In this document: positions 12,401 to 21,839 of the stretch, one piece after another
Position numbering within the stretch: the stretch's first letter is position 1
How the letters are laid out: each line of letters opens with the position of its first letter
Source of the DNA: Bromus sterilis
Lineage: Eukaryota > Streptophyta > Magnoliopsida > Poales > Poaceae
DNA: 64,000 nucleotides
Reading direction: 5' to 3'
NCBI GenBank assembly: GCA_950022295.1
Contig: OX465596.1
Coordinates: 214,303,501-214,367,500 of the forward strand
Made by a program: the position numbers and the translations under genes
Notes under the pieces: model-generated
Told to the model about the DNA's origin: nothing
The model's input: the letters and a program-made list of their open reading frames with translations, nothing else
Database searches by the model: none

Positions 12401-15400
12401 TCAAGTTGCACTTGTATTGATGATTGCTGATACTTGGTATTCAGTCTCATCCAAAGTTAGAGCAATATCTATAATCAGTGGTATTTGGTTTTTAACAGGA
12501 ATGCCCAAGATTGAAAAACTGGAAATTGAAGGAAGAGGTTTCCACACCAACTTATATGCTGTTGGGGGTACCTATAGTGGTGGCAAAGAAGGCAAGAGAA
12601 AAATTCAGTGGCTTAGGTCAATGGTTGGAAGCCCTGATCTTATCTCTATACCTGGTATGATTACTTTGTACCTATTTGTAAAATGTACCCAATCAATTAT
12701 TCTTTAGACTGGTACCTTGACTTGATGTTTTATCCGCACTCGACTTCTTGTGCAGGTGAAATTGGAAGGATGTATGAAGCAAATGTTGATGATGTAGGGT
12801 ATAGACTTGTTGCGATTTACACACCTGTGAGAGAGGATGGGGTTGAGGGACGACCTGTTTCTGCTTCAACAGAGCCGATTGCTGTTGGTATAGTCAAATT
12901 GCGTACCCTCATGCATACAAAAAGAACATACTTACCATCTTCCCCACCAATGTTTTCCTATTACCATTTACTGCAATTTTACTGTTTATTGAACTTATGT
13001 GACATGCCTCTCTTGAATGCAACATGAACACTTGGCAGTAGATGTGATATTTATGATAAATTCAATCAGGAAATCATTATTTACAGAGCTAATTCCATTT
13101 TTTACTATCTTTTATCATTTCTGATGGGGTTTACCCTATTTAAGTGAAATTTATCCATCTTACCCCATTTAATTAAACATGTGCCAGATTTTACCCTGTT
13201 ATATATTTTGAACGTTCTGCCAATCTGGTCCCACTTATCAGGGTGATGTGTTACCTAGACAGTTTTTTTTCCGCAGCTGGTTTCTTCCCATGCACATCCG
13301 CCACCGAAAGAAAATACCCGCTGATCTATCTCCTTGAGCTGCTTCCTGTTTAGATACAAGCAAATCGATCAATTCCATTGACTCCTCGCACATGCTCGTA
13401 CGACCTAGAGAAAACAGAAGAAGAGAGAAGACAGAAGACAGAACAGAAGAGCCATTTGCGCGCACAACCTGCTTGTGATTGAGTTTGAGTTCAGTTGCGT
13501 GCGTATGTGTGTGTGTGCGACATGCTCGGTGCTCTTCCCCTATTCCAGAGCTACCGCCTCGCGGTCCTTTCCACTCTCAGCAGCCTATGCTAGCTGCCGC
13601 TTGCTCTGCTGGCTGCTGTAGGTGTGCGCTAGCTGTTGCCGCATTTTTTGTGTGCGCGCTGCTACTGCTTGGTCTGCTTCATGTGCCATGTTGCTGTTTG
13701 TGTGCTGCATGCACATCAGTGAGCTGGAGTAGCAGAGAGAGATAGGGATGAGGTGTGTGAGGAGCCGAACCGGAGAAAGAACCGGGTGTCCGAGCGGGGG
13801 AAGAAACTAACTGTAGAAAAACCCCCGCCTATGTGACGCGTCAAGCAGAGGCGGAGCTTCGTTGGGGCCAAACCAGGCCATGGCCCGCCCAGGAATTTCG
13901 TGAAATTTTTGTATATCTATGCTTTGCATCGTAGCCACTCAGCCTAGTTACAACTTACAACCGATCCAAGCCTGGAGGTCTCACAGTGTACACAGGCAAC
14001 ACCTGATGCAATCCGGCTACACCGGCGCCTTATCTCACGCATCGCAGATCTCGCGTCGGATAGCCGGCGCCCATCCTCCACGCAGATTGCATAGCCTTCT
14101 CATTGCTAGTACACGCTTACGGCAGATCGTAACTTCAATACAAGTTATAGGACTAATACCTTCAAGAATTTGTGTTCTTCCTTAGCTTGGCCCGCCCAAC
14201 TTTTTCAGTCAAGCTCCGCCACTGGCGTCAAGTGTGCCCTGATACGTGGGACTAGATTGATAGTGTGTGCAAATAACTTTAAAAAGGTAAAATCTGACAC
14301 ATGTTTGGTTAAATGGGTAAAATGGATGAATTTCGCTTAAATGGGGTATTCCTTGTAAAAAATGACAAAAAGGGGGTAAAAAATGAAATTTGCTCTTATT
14401 TAAAACTCTTGCATCACAATGATGCAGAGGTCGGGGTTTACCTCCTTTTCGAAATAAGAAAAAAATAACTAAACTCTCTTGGGCTCTTAGCTATCCTAGT
14501 CATCATTTTCGTACACCCCTCACTAGTTGTCGTATTAATTTTCGTTTTCATCTTATTCAGAGCCCGAAATTTACAAAGAAGTAAAACAGAAGCTTGATGA
14601 CGGTTCTGTCAAGTTTGAGGTGACAGCCATTTCTTCTCTGAAATTCCTTTTGTTTTCTGTAGTTCAGAGCTACCATGAACAGCTTAATCCCCGTTTGTTA
14701 AAACCAGTTTAGTTTCCTGTTCACTCTTGTTGCTGAGAGATAAGTAACAATTGTGAACACTTCCCACTAAATTCTGAGTCCGAGAAAATTCCATGGCAAT
14801 GATTATTTCGTGCTCTTGGGAGCACATGCTTTCTTTGTTTCACAAAATTCAAAAACAGACTTGAGAAACAACCCCAAAAAATCTGGTGTCTACATATAAG
14901 AGGAGTCATGTGCCACGTGCCAGCAAGCTTCTTGTGGAAAATTCTTTGATTTGGGGTCTGGGCGAAGAAAAAAACTAAAGTGGGGAGCTAGAATAGCATT
15001 TTCAATGTTTTTCTGAAAGTGCTTGGGTTTATTTTTCCCCCACAGCTAGCAAATGAAATGTGATTTTCACAGAACATGCAATATGAAAACAAACTTGAGT
15101 AGTTTGTATGTGAGATTTTCTTTGAATTTTTATGATGAGTACTGTAGATTTTTTTTTTGAAAAGGGAGCACATGCTCCTAACTCTTAAATACACTAAGGG
15201 GTTTTCTCTATTTCAGTCACTAGTAACTATTTCAAGCATAATAGCGTTCCTATGTTAGCTACCTTCAAATGAATGATATAGTGTTATCTTAGTGAAGCTT
15301 TTTTTTTGTTTATTAACTGGAGTGCATCAACTGTGTATTAAACAGGTTTTGTGTGACAAGGACCGAACACCAAAAAAGGTATTTCCTAAACTTTTCATGT

Positions 15401-18400
15401 TCCGACACATCGAAAGCTCACGAGCATACTAAACTGTATAAGTATTCCTTCTTAGAATAATCCGAGGCGCATAGTTGATCACCGAGGAACAAGCAATCAA
15501 CGAGGCACGATACCTAAATTTGTTAACGAGGTTCACCCAACACCGGCTAATCCCCAGGGTATGACTATGGTCGCTCCTCCCTGTGACACCGTCACAATAC
15601 TGCACGCCGGCCACTCGGCTGCCGACACATGCCGCCGGCTTCCCCTTGTGTGTCTGTGCTATTATTTTGGTATAGGTTACATCGTGTGTCTACCCCCCAC
15701 ATTATGTAGGAGGCCTAGGATACAAGTATCCGAATAGGGCACGACTCAATACTCTGTCTACACACAATACGACTCAGAGCCTGCTTTGTACTCCCTCCGT
15801 ATCGAAATATAAGTAGTTAGAGTACACTACCACTACCTACTCCAACTACCTATATTTTGATACGGAGGAAGTACACAATATTTGACACAACTTCAACATA
15901 CTCCACCTTGGCGAATATTCTCCACCACCTTGAATTCATCCATGTGTCAAACTTCCATGTAGTACATTGGACTTGGGATATACCATGAGTACATGAAAGA
16001 TCCTTTTTCCCACCTTTGTACATGTTTGTCCATAGCCTTCTCCATATACATGCAAGAACCTTTTTCCCACCTTAACAAATCCTCACGGTAGCAACTGCAT
16101 AGCACAGCTTCACGTGCACAGATCTCCACAACGAGCCATCATGGGCTCATGGCCCCTGGCCAGCCTTGCGTGCGCACCTGGCCTACCTCGGCCAGCCCCT
16201 CCTGGGCTAGCTCACCAACACCTACAAGTTGCTGTTGCACCCCACCTGGGCCGCAGCCCGCCTTGCTGGACCACGCTGCTGCTGCGTCAATTGCGGGTTA
16301 CGCCACCACCACATCTTGCACGCAATCTGGTTCTGATCGATTTAATTTGGCCGTTCCCTTGGACAAAATGTGCCACCGCCAAAATCCGTATGCGGCCTTG
16401 TCTTCAATCACATCGAATCTTTAGACAAGCCTGATTTTGCTTCTTCTGAACAACTCTAGCCGCATATGTGATGCCCTTTGAGATCTGGTTTGGATACCAG
16501 AAGGTTCTCGTCCTTTTCCCCAAGGAGTGACCCCGAGTTATCAAATTCACGGGAGGATGTGCACTAACACAGTGAGTGACAAATAATTGGTAATGAATTA
16601 AATTCTAGTTTTTCAACCGGGCCTCTTAGCAATCTTTTGGGTCTAAACACTAGTAATAAAACATGCATAGGTATGAGGTCTTACTCTCATAACCTTACAT
16701 TTGTGCGTGGGATCTCATCTTGATAATAAACATAACTCTAGAAGACAACCGTTATGATGTGCTTGCTACGAGATGAAGTGCGGGGTGTGTCCAAACATAA
16801 TTAAGAAATCCAACTTGCATGTTTGTTTCATGATATCTCCTGACAAGTACCAATTTGACCACCTTGGGCATCGGCTAATTATCAGCTCACTATCAAAGGT
16901 AAAGATATGAAAAGAGGAAGAAGTCAAGCTAGAAGAAAAATGTATAAGAGCCGCGCGACCTGCATCAAGAGTCAGTTGTCCAACCGCAGGTTCTTGCCGT
17001 CTCGCAGGGTTACCTCGGTTATTAAGAATAAATATTCAGACAAGAGCATTGGGCGTTCAATGATTACACCTCATTTGTCTTCCAAGGACTAGCTTTTGCC
17101 CACCGTACTAACCCTTTCTGTCACTACTGTTCGGGATAGCAGTCCACGTCCTCCTCATTCCTTGCCTTCTCATTGATCGAACTACGGGATCCTGGGTGCC
17201 CGCAGGGCCATAGAACGAGAAGAAGACAAGGGACAACTCCGTTGCAATTCTAACATATACAAATAACGTCTATAACACAAAATCATTCCAGCGACCCGGT
17301 GCACAAATACATAGTGTTAGAATAATCCGAGGTCACATATCGATCTATCGAGGATCAAGCAATCATCAAGCACAAGCATGACACCGAGATTTGTTAACGA
17401 GGTTCACCAACATGGCTAATCCCCGGGGCATGACTACGTGCGCTCCTTCCCATGTACCAAATCCACATGATACAGTCGAAGACAAGTCCGCCACGGCCAT
17501 CCAACAGCGCTCCGACCACCTCGCCACGGCCGGTCCGGCCGCCCCTGCCACGGGCGCCGGACCGCCCCTCTCGTGATCTTTGTCTAGCCTATCAACTTGT
17601 GTCTAGTCTATTTTGCTACCCGCGGTGCCTTTATATAATAGGCCCGGGTTACACGGGTCCGACTCAAACACCTAACCCACCGCTGATTACAAGTCCAACT
17701 GTAGCACAACTCGTACACCTAATATATTCGGTACATATATTTTAACACTCCACCTTGACGAATATATCCTCGCCACCTTGAAGCCTCCATGTGCGAACCT
17801 CCGTGTACCTTGGACTTGAACCATGAGCACCACTGCTATTACCAGACTCCATGTGACTCCACCTGCAACTGTAGTCCCTTCTTGTCTCTTCTCCACAGTC
17901 AACACACGAGCAAAATTAAGTTACTCTATACTCTACTTTGTGCTTCCAACTTCTGAAGCATCCGTTCAACACCATCACACACCGACCATTGTCTGCGTGA
18001 AAATGAACAACTCACATATTGGTCGCCACATATAAGAGTTACCCGAACTCAACATCCTAGCTCTTTCTTGACTGACATCTCATAGACTTGAAGAAATTTC
18101 ACCGTTGCCTTGTGTCAACCTGAGTCAAATTCGTAGTTGTCTCATACTTTTTCCTGAATAGTCTCTGACATGTCCCACCACTATAGCACTCCGCCTCCTT
18201 CTGTACTGGTCATCCGCACTTTGCCATGTGCACTGAACACCACAGAATATACGACCATGTACTCTCTCGGTTCTTGACAATTCTAGACTTTCCGCCACTT
18301 TCTCAGATTCCCCATGGTCAACTCCTGTCCATCAACCGGCACCGATAGACCCTATCACCAACTTGAATCTGGTACTCGTCAACACTGCTTCAGTACCCCT

Positions 18401-20038
18401 TGCACACTTTCCATGATCACATGTCTGACCACCAGTGCCTTGGCCTGTTGCTGTGTCCCGTGCTTACCGCACGCCTCGCCGCTATCCTCGCGTCGAGCCT
18501 CTGCTATCCTGGTCGGGTCTCCTGGGTCGCGAACCCACACCACCTCAACCTCCTACTGCAGAGAACCACCGATCATCCACGATCGATGCGGAGTATCACG
18601 TCTCTCTCGAACCCTTGGCCACAGCTCGAACAACGTGTCTCTCGCTTTCCCACTGAAATAGGCTTCGACTCTTCGTCGACTTACGCCGTAGCCCCTCCAT
18701 CAGATCAGAGTGAAGTCTTCCCTCGGACCTCAGCTCCACCTTCAACACGACTCCTCGTGGTTGTACGTGCCACCTCCCCGCGCCCTGTCGACTCCAAGCT
18801 CTCTCGTGTACACCGTCTTGAATCAACCATGCGCTATTGTCATGTCGAACCGCACAAGCCCTCGGGCATGTCCCACGTGTTTCCACGCGCCAGAAGTCGG
18901 CCACCATTATTAGCAAATCAGAGTGATTTTTTCCCGGGATTTCGTGGTTTAAGCAACGGTGTGATGAGTGCAAAAAATATCGCTCATCAATATGCAACCC
19001 TCTTGACTCGGATAGGAAGCTTATCGTTATGGTCCAATGTAACAACTTGATTGACTTGCGACTGTTGATCCCGATTACTCTTTGTCCTCTAGATCAACAC
19101 AACGATCTTTTCCAAACCATGCTCATCATACCGCTTGTTAGAATAATCTGAGGCGTGTAGTTGATCCGTCGAGGAACAAGCAATCACACGAGGCATGACA
19201 TCGAGATTTGTTAATGAGTTTCATCGAACATTCACTAATCCCCGGGGCATGACTACATGCGCTCCTCCCCGTTACACGATCACAATACCGCACACCGAAC
19301 ATCGGCTAATCCCCGGGGCATGACTACATGTGCTCCTCATCACACCATCACAATATCGCACACTGACCACCTGGCCGCCGGCTTCCCCTTGCGTGCTTGT
19401 GATATTTTGTTGGCATAGGTTACATTGTGTGTCTATCCCCACATTATATAGGAGGCATAAGATAGATTGATAGAAGTGTCCAATTAGGAGACAACTCCAT
19501 ACCCTGTCTACACACAATACGACTCAAGAATCCAACTGTAACGTACACAATATTCAACACAACTTTAACATTTCTTACAACCCCTCTCCAAAAATAAACT
19601 AACAGGCACAGGTGATGGGACATTTGGAGCGGAGAATTTTGGGAATCAACAGAAAGAGAATCAAAGTTGTAAAGCCTGGATCCAAGACACCATTTTCAAT
19701 TACTGAAGCCCGAGGGACGTACACTCCTCCATTCCATGTAAGTTGTTACCATGAATCGGGTAGATACATACAATCTGGTATTTGTAATATGTACTCCTTT
19801 TTTAGCAATATACTATGCAGTCCTTAACACACTTGTGCTAACATGTATTTGAGGCTTGCAGGTAGAGCTCTATCGTAACGATCAGCACCGTTTCAAGATT
19901 GTCATTGACGGTGACAACGAAGTTGACTTGATGGTTCAAACGCGGCATATGCGAGATCTTATCATTTTGGTGATCAGGGGCATGGCCCAAAAGTTCAACA
20001 GCACCTCCCTCAACTCACTTCTGAGGATAGAGGCATGA
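477..20038 (+). CDS. AIR9: AIR9 microtubule-associated protein, C-terminal 1013 residues (24 exons)
   Basis: AIR9 is a large plant protein that binds cortical microtubules and marks the preprophase band and cell-plate insertion site. Exons read here: 477-609, 1414-1514, 1583-1630, 1749-1933, 2064-2181, 7025-7152, 7325-7493, 7824-7942, 8056-8224, 8398-8482, 8557-8630, 8729-8848, 10694-10880, 10964-11085, 11167-11374, 11687-11760, 11844-11982, 12068-12249, 12499-12654, 12756-12887, 14561-14619, 15346-15378, 19612-19737, 19862-20038. All have GT donors and AG acceptors with matching phases, and the frame stays open to TGA at 20036. Nine A9 (Ig-like) modules recur, each with a Y-GG-EG-W core (for example YFGGKEG, YYGGYEG) and a DVG...TPVR-DG-G half. 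The last exons give the conserved AIR9 C-terminal domain (VKVVKPGSK; FNSTSLNSLL). The basic N-terminus, LRRs and first A9 modules lie upstream, so the gene is partial only because of the window edge. Long introns are swollen by transposons. Exon ends are inferred from reading frame, not from transcripts. Confidence 0.93.
2421..2567 (-). repeat. Truncated 3' LTR of the outer Copia element
   Basis: This stretch is nearly identical to the distal half of the LTR at 6637-6945. Its outer part, about 160 bp, is missing, and the flank at 2400-2420 does not match the LTR. This suggests a deletion after insertion. Confidence 0.75.
2593..2916 (-). pseudogene. Copia RNase H, part 2 (beyond the nested insertion)
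   Basis: Continuation of the outer element's RNase H. The frame reads a QGI-stop-LSRLLGD stretch followed by MLLVDNKSAISLAKNP and the HIDTRYHFIRD motif. A tryptophan codon appears to have become a stop (TAG). It aligns end to end with the fragment at 4126-4852 once the inner insertion is ignored. Confidence 0.85.
2922..4125 (-). mobile_element. Second Copia element nested in the first, internally deleted
   Basis: A TG...CA LTR at 2922-3225 (304 bp) is followed by a Copia RNase H region, then by only the last ~55 bp of a second LTR copy (about 4071-4125). The outer flanks ACTGC (2917-2921) and GCTGC (4126-4130) are a 5-bp duplication with one mismatch. A polypurine-like site (minus CAAGGTGGAGTT) lies against the left LTR. 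The primer-binding site, gag and integrase are absent. Confidence 0.8.
3600..3987 (-). pseudogene. RNase H fragment of the inner Copia element
   Basis: The minus frame carries VPYSSVVGSLMYVMVCSRPD, LVSRFMANPGKEHWKVVQWI and GYVDSDFASSDLDKRRS, which are typical of the RT/RNase H junction of Copia polyproteins. The frame breaks near 3685, but RNase H continues further left in other frames. This sequence differs from the outer element, so it is a different Copia family. Confidence 0.8.
4126..4852 (-). pseudogene. Copia reverse transcriptase and RNase H, part 1
   Basis: The minus frame encodes the C-terminal RT region and RNase H of a Copia polyprotein. Readable motifs are LLLVGVYVGDLIIA (the usual YVDD is YVGD here, so the catalytic aspartate pair is damaged), LGELSYYLGIEV, YRSLVGSLQYL and DRKSTSGIIF. 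The frame is lost at the FSSCES motif, exactly where the inner Copia element is inserted. Confidence 0.85.
4901..5601 (-). pseudogene. Copia integrase remnant joined to the start of reverse transcriptase
   Basis: A gag-pre-integrase motif (HGVPLLKKVSRLCDAC) lies at 5278-5601. Integrase core residues follow at 4901-5281 (LRTDRGGDF...; YMPHQNGVVEHRN). The same frame then passes directly into a reverse-transcriptase segment (MDVMIAFLNGDLIEEVYVQQPTGF). The end of integrase and the start of RT are therefore missing, an internal deletion. Confidence 0.8.
5612..6629 (-). pseudogene. Copia gag remnant
   Basis: Minus-strand fragments at 6236-6457, 5990-6202 and 5612-5968 read as a Copia gag polyprotein (UBN2-like): PSLTAMNYIKW near its start, then FRDGETLEAFGMRITNLIN, then an asparagine- and glycine-rich tail. 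Gag normally forms the virus-like particle that packages the element RNA. The frame is broken between fragments, so no functional protein is expected. Confidence 0.75.
6637..6945 (-). repeat. 5' LTR of the outer Copia element
   Basis: A 309-bp repeat beginning TGTTGG and ending GCAACA on the + strand. Its 6797-6945 part matches 2421-2567 closely. It contains a TATA-like motif (cttatatagc near 6748). It borders the primer-binding site at 6624-6634. Confidence 0.85.
8950..9616. mobile_element. Ac/Ds-like hAT element, non-autonomous
   Basis: The ends are TAGGGATGAAA at 8950 and its inverse TTTCATCCCTA at 9616, the terminal inverted repeat known from maize Ac/Ds. The 8-bp target duplication CATGGATG is present at 8942-8949 and again at 10553-10560, beyond a later insertion. 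Subterminal GGAAACG and AAACGG motifs are abundant, resembling hAT transposase-binding repeats. No transposase is encoded in the 667 bp. Confidence 0.88.
9624..10548 (-). mobile_element. Non-LTR retroposon (LINE-type tail) inserted in the hAT duplication
   Basis: The left end is a run of T, the poly(A) tail of a minus-strand insert. It is preceded by the LINE-like tail motif that reads GGCCGGGGGTTATCCTCC on the minus strand. An 11-bp duplication CCTACATGGAT flanks it at 9613-9623 and 10549-10559. The 925 bp hold no endonuclease or reverse transcriptase, so this is 5'-truncated or non-autonomous. Minus ORFs at 9711-10115 and 10183-10635 have no domain I recognise. Confidence 0.8.
13086..14395. 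mobile_element. Mutator-like element (MULE) in an AIR9 intron
   Basis: Long terminal inverted repeats of more than 100 bp start GAGC(T/A)AATT and contain matching CATTTTTTAC, TACCC and ATTTAAG blocks on both sides. Flanks TTATTTACA (13077-13085) and TTATTTAAA (14396-14404) form the 9-bp duplication expected of MULEs, with one mismatch. No transposase is seen. The interior (about 13250-13840) is mixed sequence, possibly captured, and a hAT MITE is nested in it. Confidence 0.8.
13846..14224. mobile_element. hAT MITE nested in the MULE
   Basis: A 379-bp element with imperfect inverted ends, CAGAGGCGGAGCTTC and AAGCTCCGCCACTG, flanked by a perfect 8-bp duplication GCGTCAAG (13838-13845 and 14225-14232). 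It is non-coding; its only open frame (13919-14185) has no recognisable product. Confidence 0.88.
14427..14470 (+). mobile_element. Short LINE-type 3' tail fragment
   Basis: The motif GATGCAGAGGTCGGGGTTTA followed by CCTCCTTTTC and an A-rich tail resembles the tail of the retroposon at 9624-10548, in the opposite orientation. Only the extreme 3' end is present, consistent with a severely 5'-truncated insertion. Its borders are uncertain. Confidence 0.5.
15450..15898 (-). repeat. LTR copy 1 of the three-LTR array
   Basis: It shares the TTAGAATAATCCGAGG start and the GAGGAACAAGCAATC and GGTTCACC blocks with the other two copies, and ends TTCAACA. It is longer than its neighbours partly because a Stowaway MITE sits at 15791-15871. 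Confidence 0.7.
15791..15871. mobile_element. Stowaway MITE (81 bp)
   Basis: Imperfect inverted ends CTCCCTCCGTATCGAAATAT and ATATTTTGATACGGAGGAAG are flanked by TA on both sides (15789-15790 and 15872-15873). This is the hallmark of Tc1/Mariner-derived Stowaway elements. It sits inside LTR copy 1, so it is younger than that LTR. Confidence 0.85.
17315..17747 (-). repeat. LTR copy 2 (middle) of the three-LTR array
   Basis: It starts TGTTAGAATAATCCGAGG and ends TTTTAACA. The CTAATCCCCGGGGCATGACT block is shared with copy 3. A polypurine-like CTCCACCTTG lies immediately to its right, as for copy 1. Confidence 0.7.
19136..19570 (-). repeat. LTR copy 3 (right) of the three-LTR array
   Basis: It starts TGTTAGAATAATCTGAGG and ends CTTTAACA. 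The CTAATCCCCGGGGCATGACT segment occurs twice inside this copy, a small local duplication. It ends only 41 bp before the AIR9 exon at 19612. Confidence 0.7.
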
Positions 20039-20548
20039 AAACCGGATGTACCTGACGATGTAAACCAATCAGGAAAGGTCTTCAATACCGGTGTTCAAAT
20101 TTGATGGTTTGTGGTGTGTATTTTGTAGCGTGTCAGTTTGTGTGTGTGTACAGGCGTGCCCCTTTTCTTCTTCTAAAAACCAGCACACAAGAGCTGGTTG
20201 CCCTTCCGACTCTGGTTTTGTACATGTCTTGTGTAATGTATGAACGACACTTATTATGGATCGGAGGGAGTACCTTATACTAGGATTTTCAGAGTGTGAG
20301 TGGTGTTGTATTCAAATACAGCTTGCACATGCCATTATAATATCAGGTCACATTATTGATCAACATTTCGTCATTATCACAGTGATGTCAGGATGGTATG
20401 GGTGTGCTCTGAAGTAGTACCGTCATGATGTAACTTATTTGTAGGGAACCGTCATGATGTAACTTTTACAGCTTGAAGATGCATCACAGTTTATTCACAC
20501 TGGCAAGTTCATGAGTGAATTGCAGAAAATCACGACATTGAGTGATAG
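20039..20548 (+). other. AIR9 3' UTR and downstream flank
   Basis: Non-coding sequence after the AIR9 stop. A fragment at 20250-20273 (ATGGATCGGAGGGAGTA) looks like the right end of a decayed Stowaway MITE; its partner end is not seen. A short TCATGATGTAACTT repeat occurs twice near 20425-20465. No other gene is visible. Confidence 0.5.
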
Positions 20549-21470
20549 GATTGTCACAAACACATATTTTGCTAATCCTTGCCAAAACCACAGATTACCT
20601 GATTTGCTCCATTTAACTACGTTTATGACATGTGGAACCCATTTGTAAGAATAACATTTCCTAAAAAGACCCTTCCAAAAAAAAATAAAAACGCAATCGG
20701 GCTCGGTCTACAGCACAGTACATCTCACGGCCGCTCGCTTGCTATGCGCGCCGCACCTCTCCACCCCCAGCGGCAGCGCTACCCCTCCCACCCCCGACGG
20801 CGCTCCCCCTCCCTGCCCCCCCCCCCCCCCCCCCCCGTTGCGCTCCCGCTCGTGGTCGCCGCGCTCGCCTGGGGTCGGGCAGCGGCCTTCGCCTGTGGTG
20901 GCCTGCGCCGGCCGCAGTGTAGGCGCCAGCGGCCGATGGCTGCAGCGGCTTGTGCCCGCGGATGTCTCGACCTCCATGCCCGAGAAGGAGGGAGCGGACG
21001 TCGACCGCCCCGCTGGGGCCGGCGACAAGCGCACCGGTGGCGAGCGCAGGGAGTAGAGGATAGGGACGAGCGACCTCGGTGCGGCTGCCACCTCGCCCGA
21101 TGGGAAGGAGACGAGGCAGCAAGGAGGAGCGCCCACCGCCCTCGCCCCCACGCTCCCGTGCGACCCGACGCTCCCCCGACGGTTACCGGCCCCGCTCCCG
21201 AGCTCCCCCCGACAGCTCTGGCCTCCCCTCCCCGCCCGCACCTTGCCGCGAGGGCACCAGCGGCCACCGGCGACTGCCACCGTGAGAGATGGCACAATGA
21301 AAGCAAAGGAGGATCCGATTGCTTTTTCTCAAAATATTTAAGGATTTATTTGCAAAAAATCAATCTTATAAATGGGTTCCACCTGTCATAAACGTGGTCA
21401 ACTAGAGCTAATTGGGTAATCTGTGGTTTTTGCAAAGATTAAAAAAAATGTGTTTTCTTAAAGGACATTC
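20549..21470. mobile_element. Pack-MULE-like element between AIR9 and psaK
   Basis: Long inverted repeats of roughly 100 bp bound a GC-rich core. The left arm (about 20557-20690) and right arm (about 21310-21465) share AACCACAGATTAC, GTTTATGACA and TGGAACCCATTT in opposite orientation. The core (about 20740-21300) is strongly GC-rich, unlike its AT-rich arms, as expected of a MULE that captured a gene fragment. I found no clean 9-bp duplication. The open frames in the core lie on both strands, are proline- or arginine-rich, and match nothing I know. A run of 21 C starts at 20816. Confidence 0.6.
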
Positions 21471-21589
21471 ATACTACATGCTACGTGAAGAAATAAAAAC
21501 CGTAGTTTGCGATTGAGAAGATGCAGCAAGTGAAACTAAAGATTTATTTTTTTCTGTATTTGTAGTTTTCAAATATAGCTGCCCTTTAA

Positions 21590-21839
21590 TGCTGCTGGTC
21601 AGTGGCCACGTCAGCGAAAGAATAGCGCCATACGGAGAAGAGTATCTTATCGGAACTGGTAGGCTCTAACCAGGGGGCGCCACGTCGGTGGCAAGGATCC
21701 GAAACCTATCATCGAGCGGCCGCCGCTCGCCACGAGATTCCTCGTGTGGCTCCCGCTCCGCAAGATTTAAGAGGGAACTCGTTCAGCGTTGCACCTGAGC
21801 AATCGCAAGACCCAGAAAGAAGACACAAATCCGCAGCCC
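21590..21839 (+). promoter_or_regulatory. psaK promoter and 5' UTR
   Basis: Upstream of the psaK start are two G-box-like cores (GGCCACGTCA near 21604 and CGCCACGTCGG near 21679). An I-box lies on the minus strand (GATAAG, from TATCTTATC at 21643-21651). A weak TATA-like GATTTAAGAG is at 21764. G-box and I-box pairs are typical of light-regulated photosynthesis genes. Position relative to the real transcription start is inferred. Confidence 0.55.

Larger units (their letters stand above)
15450..19570 (-). mobile_element. Non-autonomous Copia-like element with three LTRs
   Basis: Three related LTRs lie in the same orientation (15450-15898, 17315-17747, 19136-19570), separated by two non-coding internal regions (15899-17314 and 17748-19135). 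On the minus strand each internal region ends at a polypurine-like site (CAAGGTGGAG) beside the next LTR to the left. A degraded primer-binding site (minus AGCGGTATGATGAGC) adjoins the right LTR. The outer flanks TTCCT (15445-15449) and TTTCT (19571-19575) could be a 5-bp duplication with one mismatch. No gag or pol is present, so it resembles a LARD or TRIM-like element rearranged by unequal recombination. Confidence 0.65.

Noticed and set aside
15140..15175. T run followed by GAAAAGGGAGC as another retroposon tail
   Set aside because: Only a short resemblance to the tail at 9624; no duplication or partner end was found.
18400..19050. 216-codon + ORF in the AIR9 intron
   Set aside because: It falls in the internal region of a non-coding Copia-like element, overlaps open frames on the other strand and shows no domain.
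20630..21391. 253-codon + ORF upstream of psaK
   Set aside because: It spans MULE arms and a GC-rich core including a run of 21 C, is mostly Arg/Pro, and has competing frames. A captured fragment is possible but not a gene.
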